Positions 8,063-16,967 are shown, numbered from the stretch's first letter. The stretch is 64,000 nucleotides of DNA from Streptomyces sp. WZ.A104 (GCF_002382885.1 NZ_NWVL01000001.1:164433-228432), one strand, 5' to 3'. Notes: generated by a model from the sequence alone, not told the origin. Numbers and translations are program-made.

Positions 8063-9199
8063 GTGGCTGGATCCCTGGCTGAAGAAGGGGTGGCGATCGC
8101 CGAAGGGCGGCGTGGAGGCCCGCTGATCGTGACGGAAGACGTGGAGTTGCTCGACGACCTGCTGCGGCTGTGCGCGGCAGCGGGGGCCGAGCCGGAAGTC
8201 CACCACGGGCCGCCCGGGCGACGGGGCGGCTGGGAGCGGGCTCCGATGGTTCTGGTGGGGGAAGACGCCGCCGTGCGATGCCGGGGCGCCGGCCGCAGGC
8301 GGGGCGTGATGCTGGTCGGGCGGGACCAGGACGACCCGGACGTGTGGCGGCGTGCGGTGGAGATCGGGGCCGAATACGTGCTGCGGCTGCCCGACTCCGA
8401 GGGCTGGCTCGTCGACCAGATCGCCAATGCGGCCGAAGGGGTGGGGAAGCCCGCGCTCACGGTCGGCGTGATGGGCGGACGGGGCGGCTCCGGCGCGTCC
8501 ACGCTGGCCTGCGCCCTCGCGGTGAGTGCGGCCCGATCGGGGCGGCGCACGATGCTGATCGACGCCGACCCCTTGGGCGGAGGAATCGACGTCCTGCTCG
8601 GCGGGGAGCGCGCCGAAGGTATGCGGTGGCCGGATTTCGCCCATTCGAAGGGGCGCCTCGGCGGGGGAGCCCTGGAGGACTCGCTGCCCGCTCTCCACGG
8701 GCTGCGGGTGCTGAGCTGGGGCCGTGACGACGAGGTGGTGATCCCGCCGCAGGCCATGCGAGCGGTGCTGGCCGCCGCCCGTCGGCTCGGCGGCGTGGTG
8801 GTCGTGGATCTGCCGCGCCGGGTCGACGAGGGCGTCGCGGAAGCCCTGGCTCAGCTCGATCTCGGTCTGCTCGTGGTCCCGGGCGAACTGCGAGCCGTCG
8901 CAGCCGCCAAACGCGTGGCCTCCCTGGCCGGAATAGTGCTGGACGACCTGCGCGTCGTGCCCCGCGGACCGTATGCGGCAGGCCTGGACGAGCAGTGGGT
9001 GGCCCAGGCCATCGGGCTCCCGCTCATCGGCGAACTGCCCCTGGAGTCAGGGCTTCTGGCCTCCCAGGGCAGCGGCACCCCGCCCGGTGGCAACGCCCGC
9101 GGCCCGCTGGCCCGCTTCTGCGCGGCCTTCTGGCAGCAGGCGGCGGCCGCAGGAGACACCGGCGCCGCGACGGGTCCGGCCGGGGGAGGCGCGCCATGA
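8063..9199 (+). CDS. ssd: Septum-site-determining/CpaE-like ATPase of the Tad system
   Basis: A 378-residue MinD/CpaE-like protein that heads the Tad pilus operon. After a receiver-like N-terminal part, a degenerate Walker A, GGRGGSGAST, lies around residues 136-145, then the switch I segment LIDADPLGGG and VVVVDLPRRVDEG. In mycobacteria the homologue (Ssd, Rv3660c) affects septation and dormancy; in other bacteria CpaE positions the pilus machine. GTG at 8063 follows GGGGCGGAG. It overlaps tadA by the ATGA at 9196-9199. Confidence 0.85.
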   Translation: MAGSLAEEGVAIAEGRRGGPLIVTEDVELLDDLLRLCAAAGAEPEVHHGPPGRRGGWERAPMVLVGEDAAVRCRGAGRRRGVMLVGRDQDDPDVWRRAVEIGAEYVLRLPDSEGWLVDQIANAAEGVGKPALTVGVMGGRGGSGASTLACALAVSAARSGRRTMLIDADPLGGGIDVLLGGERAEGMRWPDFAHSKGRLGGGALEDSLPALHGLRVLSWGRDDEVVIPPQAMRAVLAAARRLGGVVVVDLPRRVDEGVAEALAQLDLGLLVVPGELRAVAAAKRVASLAGIVLDDLRVVPRGPYAAGLDEQWVAQAIGLPLIGELPLESGLLASQGSGTPPGGNARGPLARFCAAFWQQAAAAGDTGAATGPAGGGAP

Positions 9200-10344
9200 C
9201 CGACGCGCTGCTCGACGCCGTACGGCAGCGGTTGGCGCGCAGTGGTACCGCTCCCACCCCGGCCGGAGTGGCGGCCGCTCTGCGGGCCCAGGGGCGGCTG
9301 CTGGGCGATGCCGAGGTGCTGGGGGCGGCGGCGGAGCTGCGGGGCGAACTCGTTGGCACGGGAGTGCTGGAACCCCTGCTCGCGGACCCGGCGGTGACCG
9401 ATGTGCTGGTCTCCGCGCCGGACCGGGTGTGGGTGGACCGGGGCGGCGGGCTCCAGCTGACGGGTGTCACCTTCCCGGACGCGGCGGCGGTGCGGCGACT
9501 GGCTCAGCGCCTCGCCGCGGTGGCGGGCCGGCGACTGGACGACGCGCGGCCGTGGGTGGACGCACGGTTGCCGGACGGCACCCGGATGCATGCCGTGCTG
9601 CCTCCGGTGTCGGTCGGCTCGACCTGCCTCTCCCTGCGGGTGGTGCGGCCGCGGGCCTTCTCGCTCGCGGAGTTGGTGGAGGCGGGCACGGTCCCGCCGG
9701 GCGGCGACCGGATTCTGCGGTGCTTGGTCGAAGCCCGGCTCTCGTATCTGATCAGCGGAGGCACGGGGGCGGGCAAGACGACTCTCCTCGCCAGTCTGCT
9801 GGGTGCGGTCGGGGCGGACGAGCGGATCGTGCTCGCCGAGGACTCCGCCGAACTGCGGCCGGACCACCCACATGTGGTCCGCCTGGAGTCCCGCCCCGCC
9901 AACCAGGAAGGGGCAGGGAAGGTGACACTGCGGGACCTGGTGCGGCAGGCGCTGCGCATGCGCCCCGACCGGCTGGTGGTCGGCGAGGTGCGGGGCGTCG
10001 AAGTTCTCGAACTCCTGGCGGCCCTGAACACCGGCCACGAAGGCGGATGCGGCACGGTCCACGCGAACGCGGCCGAGCACGTTCCGGCCCGACTGGAGGC
10101 GCTTGGGACCGCGGCCGGTCTCGACCGGGTCGCCCTCCACAGCCAGTTGGCGGCCGCGCTCTCGGTGGTCGTACACCTCGTGCGGGACCGCTCGGGGCAA
10201 CGGCGGATCGCCGAGGTGCACGTTCTGGACCGGGATGAGGCGGGGCTGGTCGTCACGGTCCCCGCACTGGCCTGGGGCATCGACGGCTTCGTTCCGGAGC
10301 GGGGATGGGAACGGCTGCGGTCGCTGGTCGGAGGTGTGCTGTGA
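9196..10344 (+). CDS. tadA: TadA/CpaF-type secretion ATPase
   Basis: A 382-residue type II/IV secretion ATPase that powers Flp-pilus assembly. Walker A is ISGGTGAGKTTLLASLLG near residue 188, the Asp box is LAEDSAELRP, the Walker B region is RPDRLVVGEVRG near 258, and the His box is GHEGGCGTVHANAAEH. All are intact. The ATG at 9196 overlaps the ssd stop and the 3' end overlaps tadB by GTGA, so translation is coupled throughout. Confidence 0.92.
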   Translation: MTDALLDAVRQRLARSGTAPTPAGVAAALRAQGRLLGDAEVLGAAAELRGELVGTGVLEPLLADPAVTDVLVSAPDRVWVDRGGGLQLTGVTFPDAAAVRRLAQRLAAVAGRRLDDARPWVDARLPDGTRMHAVLPPVSVGSTCLSLRVVRPRAFSLAELVEAGTVPPGGDRILRCLVEARLSYLISGGTGAGKTTLLASLLGAVGADERIVLAEDSAELRPDHPHVVRLESRPANQEGAGKVTLRDLVRQALRMRPDRLVVGEVRGVEVLELLAALNTGHEGGCGTVHANAAEHVPARLEALGTAAGLDRVALHSQLAAALSVVVHLVRDRSGQRRIAEVHVLDRDEAGLVVTVPALAWGIDGFVPERGWERLRSLVGGVL

Positions 10345-11282
10345 CAGGGGGAACGTCGGTACAGGCGACCCACATCGCGGCCCTCTGCGCCGGTTCTGCG
10401 GTGTGGCTCACCATGATGCGGGACCCGGGGGCCCGGCGGGCGCGGGTGCTGTTCGTGGGCGTTCGGCCCGAGCCGCTTCGGTCGTGGAGCCGGTGGCCGG
10501 GGCTGCCCAAGGCTTGGGATCGGCTGCGGGAGTTGACCGGTCGGCGTCGGGAGTGGTGGTGCGTTCCGATCGCGGTGCTGCTCGCTGTGCTGGGCGGCTC
10601 GGTGCTGCCCTTGGTCGCTGGAGCCGTGGCGGTTCCGTTGGTGCGGCGGTGGTTGCGCGGTCGGGCCGGACGGAGGGAGAGGGAGCGCAGGGCGGACGCG
10701 GTGGCGTCGTTGTGCGGAGCCGTGGTCGGGGAGCTTCGTGCCGGTCAGGAGCCGGGGCAGGCGTTGCTGGCCGCGTTGCGCGACTGCGAGGCGGCGGGCC
10801 GCGACCGGGTGGCGGACGGAGGTGCGTCGGTGAGTGCCCGCCCCGGTGCGTGGCTGGGGGATGCGGAGGCCGCGGTGCTGGCGGCGGCGCGGTTCGGGGG
10901 TGATGTGCCGAGGGCGCTGCGGCAGGCGGCGGAAGGGGCGGGGCTTGAAGGGCTGTCCGGGATGGCTGCGTGCTGGCGGGTGGCCGTCGACGGCGGGGCG
11001 GGGCTGGCGGCCGGGCTAGACCGCTTGGAGACGGCGTTGCGGGAGGACCGGCGTCAACGGGAAGCCCTGCGGGCCCAGCTGGCGGGAGCCTGGTCGACCG
11101 TCGTGGTCCTGGCGCTGCTCCCGGTCGCGGGCCTGGGGCTGGGAGCAGCGCTCGGAGCCGAGCCCCTGCGCGTGCTGCTGCACTCCCCGGGCGGACTGTT
11201 CTGCCTGGCAGTGGGCGGCTTCCTGGAGGCGGCCGGACTGTTCTGGGCCTGCCGGATCGTACGCGGAGGGGAGGCGACGTGA
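10341..11282 (+). CDS. tadB: TadB-like inner-membrane platform protein (T2SS F family)
   Basis: A 313-residue membrane protein with the type II secretion F-domain layout: hydrophobic segments near the N-terminus (AVLLAVLGGSVLPLVAGAVA), a cytoplasmic helical region with LRAGQEPGQALLAALRDCEA, and two C-terminal membrane segments (VVVLALLPVAGLGLGAALG, LFCLAVGGFLEAAGLFWAC). GTG at 10341 overlaps the tadA stop. It partners TadC at the base of the pilus. Confidence 0.85.
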   Translation: MTGGTSVQATHIAALCAGSAVWLTMMRDPGARRARVLFVGVRPEPLRSWSRWPGLPKAWDRLRELTGRRREWWCVPIAVLLAVLGGSVLPLVAGAVAVPLVRRWLRGRAGRRERERRADAVASLCGAVVGELRAGQEPGQALLAALRDCEAAGRDRVADGGASVSARPGAWLGDAEAAVLAAARFGGDVPRALRQAAEGAGLEGLSGMAACWRVAVDGGAGLAAGLDRLETALREDRRQREALRAQLAGAWSTVVVLALLPVAGLGLGAALGAEPLRVLLHSPGGLFCLAVGGFLEAAGLFWACRIVRGGEAT

Positions 11283-12136
11283 GTGTGATGGGCGGGGAAG
11301 TTCTCCACAGCCTGGGGATGGCGGCGGCAGCGTTCGGTGCGGCAGTGCTATCGGGGCTTGTGTGGGCCGTCGGGCGCCGGGAGCGAGCTGTTCGCGGGCG
11401 GGGCGCGTTGCTGCTGGGGACGGTCCCGGGCGCACGAGCCGGGTGGTGTAGCCGGGTGACCGCATGGATCAGGACGAGCGGCGGGGACGGTTCCGCCGGG
11501 AGTGCTGGGGGTGTCGGGGTCGGCGGCGTTGCAGGGCGGTGGGCGGCGCCTGCCGGGGTCTGGCTGACTGGATGGATCCTGGTGGGTGGTGCGAGGGGAT
11601 GCGCTGTCGGTTTGGCTGCGGCGTACGGGATGTGGCGTTGGCAGCGGAGCCGGACCCGGCAACGTTCGGGCCGGGCTCACCAGGAGCAAGCCGTGATCGC
11701 CGGGCAGCTTCCGCTCGCCGCGGATCTGCTGGCGGCCTGTATCGCTGTCGGGGCAGGGCCCCGGGAGGCGGCGGAGGCGGTCGGCGAATCCATCGGCGGC
11801 CCGGTCGGCGACGGGCTCGCCCGTACCGCCGCCGAGATCCGCCTCGGCGGCGAACCGGCCGAGGCGTGGAGCCGCCTCGGGGAGATACCGGGTGCGGGTT
11901 CGCTGGCCCGCTGTCTGCACCGGGCCGGATCGACAGGTGCACCGGCCGCTGAGCCGGTCGCCGCACTCGCCAGGGCGATGCGGGCCGAGCGGGCCGATGC
12001 GGCCGTGGCCCGGGCACAACGGGCCGGGGTGCTGATCACCGCACCGGTCGGGCTCTGCTTCCTCCCGGCCTTCCTGGCGGTCGGGGTGGCACCGGTGATC
12101 ATCGGGCTGGCAGGTGGACTGCTCGGGGCCGGTTAG
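11279..12136 (+). CDS. tadC: TadC-like inner-membrane platform protein (T2SS F family)
   Basis: A 285-residue partner of TadB. It has an F-domain core (AGQLPLAADLLAACIAVGAG, REAAEAVGESIGGPVGDGLA), a helix-rich AEAWSRLGEIPGAGSLARCL stretch, and hydrophobic ends (LITAPVGLCFLPAFLAVGVA). GTG at 11279 overlaps the tadB stop and follows GGAGGGGAG at a 5-nt spacing; ATG at 11288 is an alternative. Confidence 0.82.
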   Translation: MSVMGGEVLHSLGMAAAAFGAAVLSGLVWAVGRRERAVRGRGALLLGTVPGARAGWCSRVTAWIRTSGGDGSAGSAGGVGVGGVAGRWAAPAGVWLTGWILVGGARGCAVGLAAAYGMWRWQRSRTRQRSGRAHQEQAVIAGQLPLAADLLAACIAVGAGPREAAEAVGESIGGPVGDGLARTAAEIRLGGEPAEAWSRLGEIPGAGSLARCLHRAGSTGAPAAEPVAALARAMRAERADAAVARAQRAGVLITAPVGLCFLPAFLAVGVAPVIIGLAGGLLGAG

Positions 12137-12160
12137 GGAGATCCGGCTCGGTCGCTCCGC

Positions 12161-12223
12161 GGGCCTTCGGGGCCGGTGGGGCCCACAGGGCCAGCAGGGC
12201 CCACGGGCCTTCGGGGCCGGTGG
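12161..12223. repeat. 19-bp direct repeat in the tadC-pilin gap
   Basis: GGGCCTTCGGGGCCGGTGG occurs at 12161-12179 and again at 12205-12223, 44 bp apart. The 238-bp gap between tadC and the pilin gene holds no gene. GGCC-rich inverted segments could form mRNA structure that sets pilin expression apart from the tadABC message. Confidence 0.6.
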
Positions 12224-12374
12224 TCCGGGAGGTTGCGGGAGGTCGGTGGGCCAGCGCGTGGCTCGGGCCGCGACTCGGTTGCCACCAGCGAAGCCTCGGC
12301 TTGTCAGCTCAGCCGTCACTCATGGGTGTTCCGTTCGGGCGCCCACTCGATATCGATGCTCATCGGGGGATGAA

Positions 12375-12641
12375 ATGGAAACGAAGTTCTGGGACCGGGC
12401 CGTCGGCGCACTGTGCCGAACGCGGCCGTCGATGTGGCTGTCGGACCGGCAGACCAAGTGGACCGCACGGTGGTCGGGGCGGCTCGGCCGGTCGGATCGC
12501 GGGATGACCACATCCGAATACGCGGTGGGGACCATCGCGGCATGCGCCTTCGCCGCGGTGCTCTACAAGGTGGTCAACAGCGGGCCGGTGCTGTCGGCCA
12601 TGCAGTCCCTGGTCGAGGACGCGCTCGATGCGAAGTTCTGA
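12375..12641 (+). CDS. Flp pilin-like DUF4244 protein
   Basis: An 88-residue protein with a 45-residue basic leader and then the class III prepilin-like segment RGMTTSEYAVGTIAACAFAA with a hydrophobic helix of about 20 residues. The Glu five residues into that segment (TTSEYA) corresponds to the Glu5 of pilins that follows peptidase cleavage. This is the probable pilus subunit of the Tad machine. ATG at 12375 follows GGGGGA. The next gene is also in the operon. Confidence 0.82.
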   Translation: METKFWDRAVGALCRTRPSMWLSDRQTKWTARWSGRLGRSDRGMTTSEYAVGTIAACAFAAVLYKVVNSGPVLSAMQSLVEDALDAKF

Positions 12642-12732
12642 GGGCGGGGCCGGATGCGGGCGGGGGGCCGCCGCCCGCGAACGGCACCGGTGCGAGGGGC
12701 GAAAGGCTGCCGGGCGGCGGAGCCCGGAACGG

Positions 12733-13125
12733 ATGTGCGACAGGAGTGTGGTTCGGAGCCTGATCTGCTCCAGGCGCCGGGATCGTGGGGCGGTGACCGC
12801 TGAGGCGGCCGTGGTGATCCCGGTGCTGGTGGCCTTCGCCTTGGCGCTGCTCTGGGCGCTGGTGGCGGCCTCGGACCAGATCCGGTGCGTGGACGCGGCG
12901 CGGGCGGGGGCGCGGGCCGCGGCACGTTCGGAGCCGGAGGCGGCGGTGCTGGCAGCCGCGCGGGACGCTGCGCCCGGCGGAGCCCGCGTCGAGGTGGTGA
13001 GGGCGGGGGACCTGTGGCGCGTCCGGGTGGAGGCGCCGACCCCGGGCCCGGGCGCGTTGGCTCTCACGCTGCGTGCCGAGGCGGCAGCCCTGGCCGAGGA
13101 CATGGTGGGGAGCGCTGGGCCATGA
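12733..13125 (+). CDS. tadE: TadE-family minor pilin
   Basis: TadE-like pseudopilin of about 130 residues: RRDRGAVTAEAAVVIPVLVA (prepilin-like cleavage context, then a hydrophobic helix), followed by an extracellular domain. ATG at 12733 is chosen for its position after GGAGCCCGGAACGG. The frame is open back to an ATG at 12628, overlapping the pilin gene by 14 bp, so the start is uncertain. The stop overlaps the next gene by ATGA. Confidence 0.75.
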   Translation: MCDRSVVRSLICSRRRDRGAVTAEAAVVIPVLVAFALALLWALVAASDQIRCVDAARAGARAAARSEPEAAVLAAARDAAPGGARVEVVRAGDLWRVRVEAPTPGPGALALTLRAEAAALAEDMVGSAGP

Positions 13126-13844
13126 AGACGGCGTACGTCAAGGTCCGGGGGCGGAGTCTGCGCCGCCGGAGCAAGGCCCGGGGCCGGGGCACTGGCCGGA
13201 TCCTGGCCCAGGATCGGGACCGCGACGACGCCCGGGACCGCGATGACGCCCGGGACCGCGGCTTGGGTCTGGGCCGGGCCCGCGACCGGTGCCGACGCCG
13301 GGACCCGCTCCCGTGCCGGCACCCGTGCGGGTTCAGGCTTCGGAGTCGGGACCCGCTTCGGCTCCACGCTCCGCTTCGGGGGGCCCGGTTCCCGCCCCTG
13401 GTCCGGCATTGGACGAAGCCCCGGGGCGGGTGGCCGGGTGGGGTGCGGTCGCAGAGGATGGATCGAGGGATGGCGACGGTGTGGGTGGCTGTGACCACGG
13501 CGACCCTGTGCACGGTGTTCGCACTGGTTCTCGCCCTGGGGCAGGCCGTGGCCGCACGTCACCAGGCGGGCGGCGCAGCGGATTTGGCGGCCCTCGCCGC
13601 TGCGGATCGGGCGCTGGAGGGGGCGGAGGTCGCCTGCGGGGCGGCCCGGAGGGTGGCCCTGGCGCAGCACGCTGTGCTCGTCCGCTGCGCGGTGCACGGG
13701 GAAATCGCCGATGTGGTCGCCCGGTCGAGCTTCGGGCCCTACAGGCCCGCTGTCCGGGCCCGGGCCGGCCCTCCAGTTGCTCTCGACGCGGTGGTGGTCG
13801 GCAGGTTCGGCCGGGTCGATTCGGCCGCGAGCCTTCTCAAGGCG
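13122..13844 (+). CDS. TadE/TadG-like protein of the secretion-helicase neighbourhood, 3' end lost
   Basis: The domain begins around 13458: DRGMATVWVAVTTATLCTVF, then ALVLALGQAVAARHQAGGAA and DLAALAAADRALEG, the hallmark of the short TadE-like proteins that end this operon in actinobacteria. Homology stops near SFGPYRPAVRARAGPP (about 13,770). No stop follows: the frame stays open, antisense through two other genes, and formally ends at 16337 with the LuxR gene. The end coordinate here is therefore arbitrary. ATG at 13122 is coupled to tadE by ATGA; ATG at 13458, after CAGAGG, is equally likely and would remove an odd Arg-rich 112-residue extension. Confidence 0.6.
13221..13256. repeat. 18-bp tandem duplication
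   Basis: Two copies of CGCGAYGACGCCCGGGAC (13221-13238, 13239-13256) encode the repeated Asp/Arg-rich part of the N-terminal extension of the TadE-like ORF. The repeat lies in the segment that may not be translated. Confidence 0.7.
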
Positions 13845-14306
13845 TCAGCTGGTGGGACGGCTCGGCTGCTCCGCCGTGAGCGCCGGTGCGACCACGACCT
13901 CCAGGTTCCCCGAGCGCCAGCCCGACAGCCCCCACGCCGCGGGGAGCTGGAGGCTGAAGAGAGCGAAGATGCCGGTCACGAACGCGCTGTCGACCGGTGC
14001 TTCGTCCCCGGTGGCCCAGGCGGTGATTCCTCCACACAGCAACAGGACAGCTGTGTAGAGGAGTCCGTCGGTCACGATCACACGCCAGCGCGGAAGGGGC
14101 TGCAGGAAGCGGCGGGCGGCGGTCAGAGCCACGACGGCGGCGACCGGGAAGACCAGCTCCCAGGGGTCCGCCGCTCTCCCGGCGCTCCAGTCGTCGTGCC
14201 CGTCGGAGAGGACCAGCAGTGCGAGTTCGACGCCCAGGCCGACCAGCCAGGACACGACGGTTACGGTCAGCGCGTACGAGAGAGCGCCGCGCCATGTGAC
14301 AGTCAT
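13845..14306 (-). CDS. Hypothetical four-helix membrane protein
   Basis: A 153-residue protein with four predicted membrane segments: ALTVTVVSWLVGLGVELALL, LVFPVAAVVALTAARRF, VIVTDGLLYTAVLLLCGGIT and AFVTGIFALFSLQLPAAWGL. No family recognised. ATG at 14306 follows AAAGGGG at a good distance. It lies downstream of the secreted-protein gene on the same strand, 96 bp away. It belongs to the block inserted between the Tad operon and the helicase. Confidence 0.65.
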   Translation of the reverse strand: MTVTWRGALSYALTVTVVSWLVGLGVELALLVLSDGHDDWSAGRAADPWELVFPVAAVVALTAARRFLQPLPRWRVIVTDGLLYTAVLLLCGGITAWATGDEAPVDSAFVTGIFALFSLQLPAAWGLSGWRSGNLEVVVAPALTAEQPSRPTS

Positions 14307-14323
14307 GTCTACCCCTTTCGAAC

Positions 14324-14342
14324 GGGACGCCGGGTGGCGTCC
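14324..14342. terminator. Hairpin after the secreted-protein gene
   Basis: GGACGCC (14325-14331) pairs with GGCGTCC (14336-14342) over a 4-nt loop. It sits between the minus-strand secreted-protein gene and the membrane-protein gene, so it may be a terminator or attenuator. Confidence 0.4.
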
Positions 14343-14402
14343 TGTCCCGCTTCATCGTCCCACCGGGGCCTTCCGCTGTGGTTGTGGGGTGGGTGGGTGG
14401 GG

Positions 14403-15617
14403 TCAGTAACCACCGCTGTTTCCGATGGTGCCGCGCTCGCACATCGGCTGGGACAGGCACAGAAGGCTGCCACCCTTCGACCGGTGCACGACCTTGGTGG
14501 AGTGCTTCTTCCCTCGGTGGCCGAACAGGTACAGCTCGTGATCCGGCGCCTTGCGGTACTTGCCGGTGGCGTAGAAGTCGCCGTTGCGGGCCAGGCGCAT
14601 GTCGAAGGTGGCCCCGACCCCGGCTCGGCGGGGCCCGGACGAGGGGCAGAACGGGTCGGTGGCCTCGATCGTGCCGCGTACGGCACGGGTCTTTCCGTTG
14701 TGCTTCGTCATCGCACGGAAGTCGATCTTCTTCGTGCTGGCCTTGCGCTTGGCAACGAACTTCCCGGACTTGGCCTTGTAGACCTTGGTCCATCCCGTCT
14801 TGGGGAACAGGTCGTACGAGGACTTGTTCCAGTGGATGACACCCCGGACCCCGGCCCGGAAGCGGGGCCCGGTGATCTTCTTGGAGTATCCGCGGTTGTC
14901 TCCGGCGTACTTGTAACCGGAGGTGTACTTGCAGCCGGAGACCGAGCCGAGCTTCTTCGGCACGGTGGCCCACTTCTGACGGATGAAAGACCGCCAGACC
15001 ACGGTGGTCTTGGTGTACTTCTTCGCCTTGGCCTCGATCTGCCGCGCGGTGGCGGCGAGCGTGGCGGGGTCGTCGTCGGTGGGCACGGTGGCGTTCAGCC
15101 CCCAGGTGTGGCCGACGCCTCCCTTGGTCTCCCCGACGACGGTGTACGAGACCTCGGAGCCCGGGGTGACGGCGGTGTCACGGAGGCTGTGACCGGTCGC
15201 CTCACCGATCTCGGTGCCGTCGCGGTACACCGTGTAACGGGTGGCGCCGAGATCCGGCCAGGACAGGTCGACGAACGTGGACGAGGCGGCCCAGGCGGCG
15301 CGTTCCGCCTTGTTGGGAGAGGAGGCGAGGGTGTTGTCGGCGACCGCACGCTGGCTGCCGAGGGCGAGAACCTGGGTATCGGTGGCGGTGCCGACGTAGT
15401 TCTTGACGGTCTGGATGCTGCTGCTCTGTGCGCTCCGAAGGACCCTCGTGGCACCGAACTTTCCGCTGTCGGCGTCGAGGACGAAGGCGGCTTCGGTGGA
15501 AGAGGCGGCAGCCCTCGGCTGGACCGGGGCGGGTGCTGCGGCGGTGAGGCTGCCGATGAGGAGGGACGCTCCGGTGGCCGTGAGGATGCCGGTGCGGAGC
15601 CGTGCCTGTATGGGCAT
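14403..15617 (-). CDS. Secreted protein with a fibronectin type III-like domain
   Basis: A 404-residue exported protein. The signal peptide is MPIQARLRTGILTATGAS followed by LLIGSLTAAAPAPVQPRAAA. Residues of roughly 150-210 read as an Fn3-like beta sandwich (VDLSWPDLGATRYTVYRDG ... TAVTPGSEVSYTVVG). The C-terminal 190 residues are Lys/Tyr/Gly-rich with two Cys pairs (GCKYTS, DPFCPSS, LLCLSQPMCERG) and have no family I recognise. ATG at 15617 is chosen because it begins a proper signal peptide; GAGGAAG is 12 nt upstream. A cell-surface or toxin role is possible but unsupported. Confidence 0.7.
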   Translation of the reverse strand: MPIQARLRTGILTATGASLLIGSLTAAAPAPVQPRAAASSTEAAFVLDADSGKFGATRVLRSAQSSSIQTVKNYVGTATDTQVLALGSQRAVADNTLASSPNKAERAAWAASSTFVDLSWPDLGATRYTVYRDGTEIGEATGHSLRDTAVTPGSEVSYTVVGETKGGVGHTWGLNATVPTDDDPATLAATARQIEAKAKKYTKTTVVWRSFIRQKWATVPKKLGSVSGCKYTSGYKYAGDNRGYSKKITGPRFRAGVRGVIHWNKSSYDLFPKTGWTKVYKAKSGKFVAKRKASTKKIDFRAMTKHNGKTRAVRGTIEATDPFCPSSGPRRAGVGATFDMRLARNGDFYATGKYRKAPDHELYLFGHRGKKHSTKVVHRSKGGSLLCLSQPMCERGTIGNSGGY

Positions 15618-15989
15618 AGGAGGGTGATCTTCCTCTCGTGTCAGGTGGATGCCGCGCGCCTGGCCGCTTCGGCCGCCATACGGGGAAGGCGAGTTGCACA
15701 CGTGGCAGCGATCCCCGGGGGCAGTGGCCGGCCTGCCCTGAACCCCGTGGTTCTGGCGGCGCGTGATCCTCAACGAGGTTATGGGGATGGATGGTTGGGT
15801 GACATTGTCCCTTCAGGCATGGCCCGAAAGGGACCCTCCCGAAAGGTCAATGCGGCGTATGTGAACCGGACTTATGGACTTTGTGTTGACCGTGTCCGCG
15901 TCAGAGGGAGCGGTACGCTGATAGCTGGTCTCTGTTGCCACCAGGCCACGGGGGTCTGCTGGAAGGGGCGGGGATCAGGAAGGACCGGA

Positions 15990-16337
15990 ATGACCACACG
16001 GTCCGAGGCGGGAGACGCGACCTGTCCATACCTGCGCACGGGGCGCGATCCCAGGAGCGCTGCATGGCGGTTGGAGAGCCTTACCGGCCGGGAGAAGGAA
16101 GTCCTTCTGCTGCTCGGTATGGGCCTGGGCAACAGACAGTTGGCTCAGGAGCTGGGTATCGCGGAGCGAACGGTGAAGGCGCATATAGCGAGCATCGTGG
16201 GCAAGATCGGGCAGGAGACGCGGACGCAGGCCGCGATCGTGTCGGCTCTGGCGCATGACGTGCTGTGTTCCGATCCGTCGTGCACGCGGCACCCGGCGAA
16301 GGTTTCCGGCCGCCATCGGGGGCATGCCGCCGCGTGA
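15990..16337 (+). CDS. Small LuxR-type (GerE) HTH regulator
   Basis: A 115-residue DNA-binding protein consisting almost entirely of a LuxR C-terminal domain: LESLTGREKEVLLLLGMGLG, NRQLAQELGIAERTVKAHIA, SIVGKIGQETRTQAAIVSAL (residues about 32-92). No receiver or ligand-binding domain, so any control must come from expression or a partner. ATG at 15990 follows GGAAGGA. The 372-bp upstream gap (15618-15989) holds a GTCCCTT/AAGGGAC inverted pair and repeated CCCGAAAGG. Confidence 0.82.
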   Translation: MTTRSEAGDATCPYLRTGRDPRSAAWRLESLTGREKEVLLLLGMGLGNRQLAQELGIAERTVKAHIASIVGKIGQETRTQAAIVSALAHDVLCSDPSCTRHPAKVSGRHRGHAAA

Positions 16338-16344
16338 TGAGGGT

Positions 16345-16378
16345 CTTGCGCCCGCGCCGTGCCAGGTGCGGGCGCAAG
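16345..16378. terminator. Bidirectional terminator between LuxR and DUF3515 genes
   Basis: CTTGCGCCCGC (16345-16355) and GCGGGCGCAAG (16368-16378) form a perfect 11-bp stem with a 12-nt loop, in the 46-bp convergent gap. Confidence 0.75.
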
Positions 16379-16383
16379 GCTGA

Positions 16384-16860
16384 TCAGTCCGGCTGAACGC
16401 ACTGCGCGGTCTGCTCGATCGGCGAGATCAGGGCCGAGAGCTCGACGAGCACCTCGTCGGGCGCCTTGAGGGACTGGGTGACGGTGACCTCGGTGGCCGG
16501 GGTGCGGCCGTAGGTGGTGATCACCTTGCTGGTGTCGGTTGACCTCGCGCTGTCGATGACCCAGTCGACGCCGTCGGCTGCGAAGCAGGGGTCTGTGGTG
16601 GGGCCGAGTTCGGGTACGCCGCAGCGAAGAACGATGTCGCTGTCTCCCCAGACGGCGACTCCGGGCAACTCGGTGGCGTGGTGTGCGTGCCCTGCCAGCT
16701 TGCCTGGAGCGCTTTCCGTGATGCGCTCGCACTGGGGGTTGCCGGCTTCGGCGCCCGGCCGGATGTCGTAGTGGGGCTCCTTGGTCACGACGAACGCAAG
16801 CGCGGCGGCGACGGCCACGACTGCAGCCGCCAGAGGAAGGGTTGTGCGTTTGCTGGGCAT
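16384..16860 (-). CDS. DUF3515-family exported protein
   Basis: A 158-residue protein with an N-terminal membrane or signal segment (TTLPLAAAVVAVAAALAFVV) and a DUF3515 domain: LPGVAVWGDSDIVLRCGVPE, then ADGVDWVID and a C-terminal VTVTQSL strand region. Family members are small exported actinobacterial proteins of unknown function. ATG at 16860 is chosen; TTG at 16866 is possible. There is no strong ribosome-binding site. A perfect inverted repeat at 16950-16967 lies upstream. Confidence 0.75.
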   Translation of the reverse strand: MPSKRTTLPLAAAVVAVAAALAFVVTKEPHYDIRPGAEAGNPQCERITESAPGKLAGHAHHATELPGVAVWGDSDIVLRCGVPELGPTTDPCFAADGVDWVIDSARSTDTSKVITTYGRTPATEVTVTQSLKAPDEVLVELSALISPIEQTAQCVQPD

Positions 16861-16949
16861 GCTCAACGGTTCGTCTTCCCGGCGAGAGGGAGATGGTCGG
16901 GCGACACGTTATGGCATGGGGTGAAGCGGAGGGAATGAGGGGCGCGCGT

Positions 16950-16967
16950 ATTGCCCATTGGGGCAAT
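16950..16967. promoter_or_regulatory. Inverted repeat in a divergent promoter region
   Basis: ATTGCCC (16950-16956) and GGGCAAT (16961-16967) around a 4-nt centre, between the DUF3515 gene and the lectin gene. It suits an operator; the regulator is unknown. Confidence 0.4.

Noticed and set aside
12885..16337. A single 1,150-codon plus-strand frame
   Set aside because: It joins the TadE-like gene and the LuxR gene through a long antisense stretch of two minus-strand genes; only its two ends look like protein. The LuxR gene has its own ribosome-binding site and start.
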